DNA from: CAYVMD01 sp964452465
GTDB taxonomy: Bacteria > Armatimonadota > JACIXR01
Assembly: GCA_964452465.1 (NCBI GenBank)
Contig: CAYVMD010000027.1
Coordinates: 1 to 28,243 of the forward strand
Length of the DNA stretch: 28,243 nucleotides
Reading direction: 5' to 3'
The translations under genes were made by a program, and so were the position numbers. Every line of letters begins with the position of its first letter. The first letter of the stretch is position 1. Under the pieces are notes generated by a model. It was not told the DNA's origin, did no database searches, and saw nothing but the letters and a program-made list of their open reading frames with translations. Of this stretch, positions 22,854 to 28,243 are shown in pieces.

Positions 22854-22883
22854 TTGACGCCTCTCTTCCTCCCCCTCTATCCT
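22854..22883 (+). promoter_or_regulatory. Candidate promoter of the transaldolase-like gene
   Basis: Plus strand: -35 TTGACG (22854-22859), 18-bp spacer, -10 TATCCT (22878-22883), 20 nt before the ATG. Confidence 0.5.
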
Positions 22884-22903
22884 AATTTAGCGAGGTGAAG
22901 GTT

Positions 22904-23560
22904 ATGAAGATATTCATCGATACCGCTAATATAGATGAGATAAAGGAAGCAGTTTCATGGGGAATCGTAGAAGGGGTAACCACGAACCCCACCCTTGTGA
23001 GCAAGGAGGCTCGCCCCTTCAAGGAGTTGGTGCTGGAGATTTGCTCCTTAGTCGATGGGCCGATAAGCGTTGAGGTTACAGCTTTGGATGCGGATGGGAT
23101 GGTGGAAGAAGGAAGGGAGATAGCGAGTTGGCATCCCAATGTAGTTTTGAAAATCCCCATGGGGGTAGAAGGGATAAAGGCGGTAAAGAGGCTTTCCAAG
23201 GAAGGTATACGGACGAACGTCACCTTGATCTTCTCCCCCAATCAGGCTTTGTTGGCGGGGAAGGCGGGAGCCACCTACGCGAGCATCTTTGTTGGACGTT
23301 TGGACGATGCAGGGCACGATGGGATGAGGGTGGTTGAGGAGGCGCTGGAGATATACAAGAACTACCCCTTCCCCACCCAAATCTTGGTAGCAAGCGTTAG
23401 GCATCCCATCCATGTATTGCGCGCGGGGATGATGGGGGCACCGGTCGTCACCGTTCCCTTCAAAGTTTTACAGCAGATGTTCAAGCATCCCTTAACCGAT
23501 ATAGGTTTAGAGAGATTTCTTGCAGATTGGGAGAAATTAAAATCCGCTGGGCTACTTTAA
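22904..23560 (+). CDS. Transaldolase / fructose-6-phosphate aldolase (TalC/FSA type)
   Basis: 218 residues, full length for the short TalC/FSA family. MKIFIDTANIDEI, GIVEGVTTNPTL and SVEVTA at the N-terminus are signatures; Lys83 in NVVLKIPMG is the Schiff-base lysine. TNVTLIFSPNQALLAGKAGATYASIFVGRLDD and the C-terminal VTVPFKVLQQMFKHPLTDIGLERFLADW complete the barrel. It acts in the non-oxidative pentose phosphate pathway as a transaldolase, or cleaves fructose 6-phosphate; sequence alone does not separate the two. ATG 22904 gives the family's usual first residues and follows GAGGTGAAGG; a GTG three codons earlier lies in that ribosome site. It is the only gene of its transcript. Confidence 0.94.
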   Translation: MKIFIDTANIDEIKEAVSWGIVEGVTTNPTLVSKEARPFKELVLEICSLVDGPISVEVTALDADGMVEEGREIASWHPNVVLKIPMGVEGIKAVKRLSKEGIRTNVTLIFSPNQALLAGKAGATYASIFVGRLDDAGHDGMRVVEEALEIYKNYPFPTQILVASVRHPIHVLRAGMMGAPVVTVPFKVLQQMFKHPLTDIGLERFLADWEKLKSAGLL

Positions 23561-23649
23561 GGGAAACTCAGCCTTCCTGTTTGCCCCTTGACTTATATTA
23601 TTCTCAAGGAGGTTGAGGCACGCGCGAGGGAATTTTACCCTTTAAGTTT

Positions 23650-24027
23650 TTACCCCCCACCTCCAGCACCTGGTCTCATCATACCGGATCCCATCATAGG
23701 AGGTCTGCTACCGCCACCCATCATGCCAGGCCCCATCATGCCGGGTCCTTTTGCACCAGGTCCCATCATGCCAGGTCCCATCATACCGGGTCCTTTTGCG
23801 CCAGGTCCCATCATGCCAGGTCCCATCATGCCGGGCCCCATCATGGGTCCAGCGCCGGGCATACTGCCCGCTGCCCCACCACCTGTTGCGGTTCCTCCAG
23901 TGGCTTGAGCTTGGGCAGGAGTAACTTCCACCTCTGATTTGGGCGCCATCAGTATCAGAGCCAAGGTCGCCAGAACGCAAACAGCAAAGAAAACCAATGC
24001 TCCCATTATGCCTTTATCCTTTTTCAC
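23650..24027 (-). CDS. Membrane-anchored Met-Gly-Pro repeat protein, unknown function
   Basis: About 125 residues. A short basic N-terminus and one membrane helix (GALVFFAVCVLATLALILMAP) lead to a Gly/Ala/Thr linker and then five-residue repeats of GPGMM, with GPGAK in every third place, ending in a Gly tail. The repeat would face the periplasm. GTG at 24027 lies 9 nt after GGGAGG; a GTG two codons earlier would be only 3 nt away. I know no family for it. Met-rich, Cys-free repeats can bind Cu(I) or Ag(I), but that is only a suggestion. It diverges from cytidine deaminase. Confidence 0.6.
   Translation of the reverse strand: MKKDKGIMGALVFFAVCVLATLALILMAPKSEVEVTPAQAQATGGTATGGGAAGSMPGAGPMMGPGMMGPGMMGPGAKGPGMMGPGMMGPGAKGPGMMGPGMMGGGSRPPMMGSGMMRPGAGGGG
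23719..23850 (-). repeat. In-frame 15-bp/45-bp tandem repeat coding GPGMM-GPGMM-GPGAK
   Basis: Nine 15-bp units run through the protein's second half (the first one codon short), with a higher-order 45-bp period: two GPGMM units, then one GPGAK. The units are close to identical in DNA, so copy number may vary by recombination or slippage. Confidence 0.8.
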
Positions 24028-24079
24028 ATTCACAAACCTCCCTTCTTTACCTATCCTATTATGGAGAGGAGGGAAAAAG

Positions 24080-24475
24080 TTGTCAATGGATGCTCAATCC
24101 TTCTCGCGGTTGGTAGAGGCTGCCAAAAGGGCGAAGGAAAATTCTTACTCTCCCTATTCCCGCTTCGCCGTGGGAGCGGCGCTCCTCTCAGCGAGCGGGA
24201 AGATATACAGCGGTTGCAATGTGGAGAATGCCTCCTATGGCTTAACGCTATGCGCCGAGAGGGTAGCCTGCGCTAAAGCGATCTCAGAAGGAGAACGAGA
24301 TTTCCTCGCCCTGGTCATCTTTTCCATTCCACCGGTACTTCCCTGTGGTGCTTGCCTCCAGTTCCTCGCCCAATTCGTCCCCTCCGATTTCCTAATAATC
24401 TCAACGAATGGTACCACGAAAAGGGAATGGCGCCTTTCCCAGATTTTCCCTCAACCTTTCCGATTAAATCCTTAG
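24080..24475 (+). CDS. cdd: Cytidine deaminase
   Basis: 131 residues. The core is SYSPYSRFAVGAALLSASGKIYSGCNVENASYG, then TLCAERVACAKA. Cys58 of CAE, with Cys89 and Cys92 of PCGAC, bind zinc and Glu60 is the proton shuttle; the all-Cys set is that of the small tetrameric enzymes. It deaminates cytidine and deoxycytidine for pyrimidine salvage. TTG 24080 is favoured because AGGAGGG ends 6 nt before it; ATG 24086 is the alternative, 12 nt away. A longer frame upstream runs through the divergent Met-rich gene and is spurious. Its TAG abuts the stop of the convergent GH99-like gene with no spacer. Confidence 0.93.
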   Translation: MSMDAQSFSRLVEAAKRAKENSYSPYSRFAVGAALLSASGKIYSGCNVENASYGLTLCAERVACAKAISEGERDFLALVIFSIPPVLPCGACLQFLAQFVPSDFLIISTNGTTKREWRLSQIFPQPFRLNP

Positions 24476-27124
24476 TTACCTCTCAAGAGCTACATAATCT
24501 ATATAGACATTCGCATCGCTTGCGTCGGTGGGATCGAAGCGGAGGGAGAGTATGGTGCCCTTCCAAGCGGGATTTTTAGAGAGGTCGAGCTCGTAGGTGT
24601 GGAACTCGCCATTGGTTATCAATTTGAACCTCTCGCTTGTGAATTCGCTCATGGAAAATACGGTGTTAGACCAGAAGACCTGCCCTATGTTTCCCTTGTC
24701 CACCTTCATCCTTATGAGCATCCTCCTATAATCCTTCGATTTTATCGCGACGGGAGGAAAGACTATAGCGGGGTCGTTCGTGCTCGTATGGAGGTATAGG
24801 CAACCATCCTCTACCTTGAAGATATCCACTCCCATCATCGCGGTCCATCCCTCAGGGGTTTTCTCGAAATCCCATCTGCCCCGGAAATGGGGCACCTCTG
24901 CTTCCTTCAAGGGTAAGCCTATATCCTGGGGAACCAGATCCTGGTGCCCATCCTTTCCAAGGAAGACCTCCCTTACCGCGTCCAGATAGGCAAAGCCCCA
25001 TTCCCTGCTTGGCTCTATGTAGGAACCCTCCCCCCACTCGTTCCAGGCTTCGATTATCACCATTCTTCTTAAATTGTGCTTCTCCACGAAATCCTTCGCA
25101 TCCAGGAGCATCTCTTTGAATAATTGGGAAGTTGAACCTACTCGTGCAGTGGTCTCGGTGCCATGCCAGGGACGAGGATCCCAGCCGGGGGTAGTGGGAA
25201 CTATATAATCGAAACCCTTGCTCACTATATCGCTCCAAATTTTCTTGAATCCCTCCGCCATCTCCTTGTAGGGAGACCTCTTGTTTTCTCCCGCATTCAC
25301 CCAGGGATAGTTGTAGCCCGATACCGCATCATAACCCTCCTTCCTCATATCCTCCAGCCCCACATCCCAATTGTGCATGCAACCCACGATGAAGAGCCCG
25401 TTCAAGCCCTCTCGCTTACACATCTCCCGCATCTCGTCGAAGGCGGACTTCACGGCAGGAGAACCCATATCCTCCGTCAAACGACGAGGAGTGAAGATGA
25501 AAAGCACGGGCTTGTTATCTATGCGGAGATAGTTGGGGAGTCGGAAGTAATTATCTATGCAGAACCTGGTGAGATTGAGCAAATCTTCACGGGAGGAGGT
25601 GCGGGGAGGGTTGTGATTTGCCCAGAGGAGGGCAAACTTCATCATTTTTCCATATCGACAACGTAGGAAGGCCTCGTGGAGGGCATGCTCCAAAGAGCGA
25701 GCTCCCTGCACCCAATACCAATCGAAGATGAAGAAGGTAATGCCGTGCTCCAAAGCCCACTTTATCTGCCAATCCATAACTTCCGGCTCCCCTTCTTTAT
25801 AGTAGCCGAGCAAGGGTTTGCGTCCCCAGTTCTTAACCGGCGTCCATTGGGAAGCAGTGCGCCAACCGGGGAAGTAGTAGACACCAACCTCCCAATCCGT
25901 TTTTGGTATGATTGGAGGAGGGGGGTAATCCATCCGCTCCACCTTGGGAGCGGGAGTTACCTCCACTACTTTGGAAAGCGAGAAGCTTTGACCATCGTAT
26001 TGGACATCCACGCTTATCTTGTATTTGCCCTCCTTGGAAGCGATAGCCTCCCACTGGAAAAGTAAAGGCTCTCCGAAGTCTATCTTTCGGGCTACTTGAG
26101 GATTCTCCCCTTTGACCAATTTCAATCCAGATGGGAGGTGAAGGCGGACTTTCACCTCCCCGAGCGGTAAGCCTCCGTTTTTCAATTGAAGGACGAGGGG
26201 GAATTGCTTTCCTGCTCTGCCCAATCCATCTATGCCGAAATAAACTTCCTGGAGTTCCTTGCCCCTTGGCTCCTTCCCGACTTCCATCCTTCCTACCTCG
26301 CAGGAACCGCTCACATTGTGGAGGACGAGGCAAAGCGAGGATACGATGCCCCTCCAAGAAGGGACGATGTTGTAGAAATGCGTTTTGTTATCTGGCAGGA
26401 TATCGAAGGCGAAGCGCTTCTGCGCTCCATCCTCCATCCAAACCAACTCCGCATAGCCATCCATCTTAGCAGTTTGGATCCTCAGAGGCAGGGAGACAAT
26501 GGGGTTATCTTCTCCCTTGAAAGGAGGAGACAGGGAGATAAGGGGTGCTCTATCAGAGGAGATTTTGATATTAATCTTGTCTGGGAACTCTTTCTCCAAT
26601 TTCATGCCTTCCCCTCCTATGAACCAATTTGTGGAACCTATGCCCTGGATCCTTTCGATCCTTATATAATCTATGGCGAACTCGGCATCCACAGCATCAT
26701 CGGGCAGATCGAGCCTTATGTGGATTATTCTTCCTTCCCCTTCCCAGAAGGGAAGGATCTTATAGGTATGGAATTCGTTATCACCCTTTATGTAAAAGGG
26801 ATTGTATTTGTTGGGACGAAAGCCTTCATAGGGAGGCTCCGTAGTGCCCGACCAATAGATCTGCCCCCAACCCTCCTTGGTAGATCTCATCCTGATTTCT
26901 ATGAGGTGGCGATTGCTCGCCTCGAGGTCGAAAAGAGGGCTAACTATGCTGGGGTCGGGACCGATGCACCTGCCCATAAGGAAGCCATCCTTAACTATTA
27001 GCTCGGCAACATTGTTCCCCGCTCGCCAGCCTTCCAGGGAGGAGAACTCGAAGGATACCTCGGGCAAAGGAAAGGCGAAGGGGAGAAACATCAGGGGAAA
27101 AAGAAGAAGCAAGGGTCTATTCAT
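24476..27124 (-). CDS. Secreted GH99/WbsX-like glycosidase flanked by jelly-roll modules
   Basis: 882 residues with a signal peptide (about 1-20). A beta module at about 23-158 (GQIYWSGTTEP, FHTYKI, IDYIRIER) recurs at about 745-882 (GQVFWSNT, FHTYEL, IDYVALER) and more faintly at about 200-285, resembling carbohydrate-binding jelly rolls. A CARDB-like beta domain (about 300-390) precedes the catalytic barrel (about 410-725): WEVGVYYFPGW, FFIFDWYW, DNKPVLFIF and IIEAWNEWGEGSYIEPSREWGFAYLDAV are hallmarks of the WbsX/GH99-like family. Family members act on alpha-mannose-type or surface polysaccharides; substrate here is unknown. ATG 27124 follows GGAGGGAGAGG and overlaps the Trm112-like gene by 8 nt. 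Confidence 0.85.
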   Translation of the reverse strand: MNRPLLLLFPLMFLPFAFPLPEVSFEFSSLEGWRAGNNVAELIVKDGFLMGRCIGPDPSIVSPLFDLEASNRHLIEIRMRSTKEGWGQIYWSGTTEPPYEGFRPNKYNPFYIKGDNEFHTYKILPFWEGEGRIIHIRLDLPDDAVDAEFAIDYIRIERIQGIGSTNWFIGGEGMKLEKEFPDKINIKISSDRAPLISLSPPFKGEDNPIVSLPLRIQTAKMDGYAELVWMEDGAQKRFAFDILPDNKTHFYNIVPSWRGIVSSLCLVLHNVSGSCEVGRMEVGKEPRGKELQEVYFGIDGLGRAGKQFPLVLQLKNGGLPLGEVKVRLHLPSGLKLVKGENPQVARKIDFGEPLLFQWEAIASKEGKYKISVDVQYDGQSFSLSKVVEVTPAPKVERMDYPPPPIIPKTDWEVGVYYFPGWRTASQWTPVKNWGRKPLLGYYKEGEPEVMDWQIKWALEHGITFFIFDWYWVQGARSLEHALHEAFLRCRYGKMMKFALLWANHNPPRTSSREDLLNLTRFCIDNYFRLPNYLRIDNKPVLFIFTPRRLTEDMGSPAVKSAFDEMREMCKREGLNGLFIVGCMHNWDVGLEDMRKEGYDAVSGYNYPWVNAGENKRSPYKEMAEGFKKIWSDIVSKGFDYIVPTTPGWDPRPWHGTETTARVGSTSQLFKEMLLDAKDFVEKHNLRRMVIIEAWNEWGEGSYIEPSREWGFAYLDAVREVFLGKDGHQDLVPQDIGLPLKEAEVPHFRGRWDFEKTPEGWTAMMGVDIFKVEDGCLYLHTSTNDPAIVFPPVAIKSKDYRRMLIRMKVDKGNIGQVFWSNTVFSMSEFTSERFKLITNGEFHTYELDLSKNPAWKGTILSLRFDPTDASDANVYIDYVALER

Positions 27125-27287
27125 TTTCCTCTCCCTCCGGAAGCAAATTGGGGATTCCGTTTTTTACCTCGTATTTCCGCCCACAGGAGGGGCAAAAAAG
27201 GATTTCCTCCTTTTCCCTCCATTCCAATTCACTTCTACAGACAGGACAGCACAGCATATCCAGTAATTCCTTCCTCATTATTTTCAT
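27117..27287 (-). CDS. Trm112/YcaR-like zinc-ribbon protein (56 residues)
   Basis: Short frame, easily missed: MRKELLDMLCCPVCRSELEW, then LFCPSCGRKYEVKNGIPNLLPEGE. Two Cys pairs, CPVC and CPSC, form a zinc ribbon, and the GIPNLLP ending matches the Trm112/UPF0434 family, whose members activate or stabilise methyltransferases. GGGGAGG lies 13 nt before ATG 27287; ATG 27278 is a possible second start. The stop overlaps the start of the GH99-like gene, so both are read from one message, an unexpected pairing of a cytoplasmic methyltransferase helper with a secreted glycosidase. Confidence 0.85.
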   Translation of the reverse strand: MKIMRKELLDMLCCPVCRSELEWREKEEILFCPSCGRKYEVKNGIPNLLPEGEENE

Positions 27288-27374
27288 TTTACCAATTGTT
27301 CCTCCCCCTTTGCCAAGGACAAGTTAATACTTTTCCTTTTGCTTTTAACGAAAGGGCGAAAATCAACAAACCTT

Positions 27375-27401
27375 AAGGGGGATGCGATCGCATCCCCCCT
27401 T
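27375..27401. terminator. Terminator-like hairpin after the H-X9-DG pilin
   Basis: Stem GGGGGATGC / GCATCCCCC around GATC, with AA/TT closing pairs; the centre is the palindrome GCGATCGC. On plus it is followed by a clear T run (CTTTTTCTT), on minus only by TTAAGGTTTG. By gene layout it ends the minus-strand pilin transcript; by U-tract it is better as a plus-strand terminator, so it may work both ways. Confidence 0.6.
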
Positions 27402-27421
27402 TTTCTTACACTTGTTGAAGA

Positions 27422-28168
27422 TTAATCCGCCGGTCCACCTCCCCATTTACTCCAGAAGGTAACATTGTCGTTATCTCGGCGTGGATAGAAGAGCTTCCCG
27501 CATTGATCCGCTATTTGCAAATACGGCATCCACTTAGCGTGTCCATCCGCAAACACCAGGTTCTCCCCTTCGGTGTGACGGGTATTCCTCTTCAACCGGA
27601 GGGAAGGTGTGCAGGCGGAAGCACAGGCATTCGCATAGACCACCCTCGTCCCTCCACAACTGAAGGCGAATATAGCGTCAGCGAAAACCGCCGTCTCTGC
27701 AGGGGTGGGTAATTCCGCCTGCTTCGCTGCATACATTTTGTCGTTCCAACCTATGCTCACCACCTTCCCCGTGAACTCCGGAGGGAAAGGCCAACCTCCA
27801 CCGACTCGCGCAAGGTTTTGACCAGCATCATAGTAAAGAACCATGGTAGCAGCATCTCCCGCAGTGGAAGGGCAGGCGAAGATATCGGTGTTCTTCACAT
27901 AGGGATAGATCTTTGCCTGGGGAGTGCACAAGGGATTATTGGCATCGGGACCAGTTCCGCAACCCCAACAGCCAAGGAAGGGGAATGTTTCATCCCAATC
28001 CTGGACATACATCATCAGCGCCATACCTATCTGTTTCATATTGGATAGGCAGGTGGTCTTCCTCGCCTGCTCCCTTGCCCGGGAAAAAACAGGGAAGAGT
28101 ATCGCCGCGAGGATGGCGATGATAGCTATCACCACTAACAATTCTATCAATGTAAAACCTTTCCTCAC
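27422..28168 (-). CDS. Prepilin-type protein with H-X9-DG domain (DUF1559-like)
   Basis: 248 residues: MRKG-FTLIELLVVIAIIAILAAILFPVFSRAREQARKTTCLSNMKQIGMALMMYVQDWDE is a canonical prepilin signal and helix. The tail RHTEGENLVFADGHAKWMPY contains His198, nine residues, then Asp208-Gly, the H-X9-DG motif shared by large paralogous pseudopilin families of Planctomycetes, Verrucomicrobia and Armatimonadota. They are thought to be processed by the pilus machinery and exported; their roles are mostly unknown. GTG 28168 is chosen because AAAGGAGG lies 7 nt upstream; an ATG six codons earlier contains that site. The gene is far from the main pilus locus and next to repeat copy B. Confidence 0.88.
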   Translation of the reverse strand: MRKGFTLIELLVVIAIIAILAAILFPVFSRAREQARKTTCLSNMKQIGMALMMYVQDWDETFPFLGCWGCGTGPDANNPLCTPQAKIYPYVKNTDIFACPSTAGDAATMVLYYDAGQNLARVGGGWPFPPEFTGKVVSIGWNDKMYAAKQAELPTPAETAVFADAIFAFSCGGTRVVYANACASACTPSLRLKRNTRHTEGENLVFADGHAKWMPYLQIADQCGKLFYPRRDNDNVTFWSKWGGGPAD

Positions 28169-28190
28169 TATACTTCCTCCTTTCATATTA

Positions 28191-28243
28191 AACTTCTTGC
28201 GCCATAAGCCTTTTCACGCTTATATTTCCATAATGATAGCGTA
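28191..28243 (-). repeat. 53-bp dispersed element, copy B (at the right edge)
   Basis: Begins AACTTCTTGCGCCATAAGCC on plus, identical to copy A for the first 24 positions, and ends GATAGCGTA at the last base of the window. On minus it carries CGCTATCATT (-10-like TATCAT at 28233-28238) and an ATAAGC/GCTTAT hairpin, 22 nt before the pilin GTG. The matching -35 would lie beyond the window, as would the rest of any IS. Confidence 0.8.

Noticed and set aside
23719..23850. CRISPR-like regular repeats
   Set aside because: The units are 15 bp, contiguous with no spacers, and in frame with a protein that has a ribosome site and membrane helix.
23588..23908. Plus-strand proline-rich frame (MTYIILKEVEAR then PGPIMPGP repeats)
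   Set aside because: It is the opposite-strand shadow of the Met-Gly-Pro repeat gene; the minus frame has a signal-anchor and ribosome site.
26186..27001. 271-codon plus-strand frame opposite the GH99-like gene
   Set aside because: No recognisable domain or ribosome site, and it lies fully inside a well-supported minus gene.
1..28243. tRNA or rRNA genes
   Set aside because: No cloverleaf with conserved TTCGA arm and no rRNA-like sequence was noticed in the intergenic parts; a tRNAscan or Rfam run was not possible here.

Overview
The window looks like a chromosomal segment of a thermophilic, uncultured Gram-negative-type bacterium. The coding strand is purine-rich (Arg is mostly AGG, many Glu/Lys codons), ribosome binding sites are strong (AGGAGG), and GTG and TTG starts are common. 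A pilin with the H-X9-DG motif, a DUF6785-like membrane protein and a GH99/WbsX-like glycosidase together recall Armatimonadota and neighbouring hot-spring lineages. That placement is inference, with moderate to low confidence.

Region 1 (1-6870, minus strand) is a type IV pilus locus. In transcription order it holds two tandem small pilins, a PilV-like, a PilW-like and a PilX-like minor pilin, then pilM-pilN-pilO-pilP-pilQ. The five alignment and secretin genes overlap by 4 nt (ATGA) at each junction, and pilQ runs off the left edge. The second small pilin is cut short by an 8-G run; skipping one G restores a C-terminus matching its tandem paralogue. The PilX-like protein carries five calcium-loop repeats and a bactofilin-like beta-rich tail.

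Region 2 (6870-9890, minus) encodes a slipin/NfeD membrane quality-control pair and a LysM-SH3-NlpC/P60 cell-wall hydrolase. The nfeD promoter is placed so that its mRNA would be leaderless.

Region 3 (9900-18120) has a secreted 1115-residue GH31 glycosidase on plus. It converges with a tightly coupled minus-strand set: SRPBCC protein, COG2509 FAD dehydrogenase, WD40-like propeller and DUF6785-like membrane protein.

Region 4 (18120-22900) is accessory in character. It holds an insertion-sequence remnant with inverted ends, 5-bp direct repeats and a transposase C-terminus, then a secreted serpin, a GH5-like/FG-GAP protein of foreign-looking codon use, and a small orphan membrane protein.

Region 5 (22900-28243) has transaldolase/FSA and cytidine deaminase on plus. 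On minus it has a Met-Gly-Pro repeat protein, a 56-residue Trm112-like zinc ribbon overlapping the gene for a secreted GH99/WbsX-like protein, and an H-X9-DG pilin.

The least expected signal is a 49-53 bp element in four same-oriented copies (18150, 22181, 22769, 28191). Each lies upstream of a minus-strand gene and carries a -10-like box. One copy forms the left end of the IS remnant. It may be an IS end that supplies promoters, or a regulatory leader.
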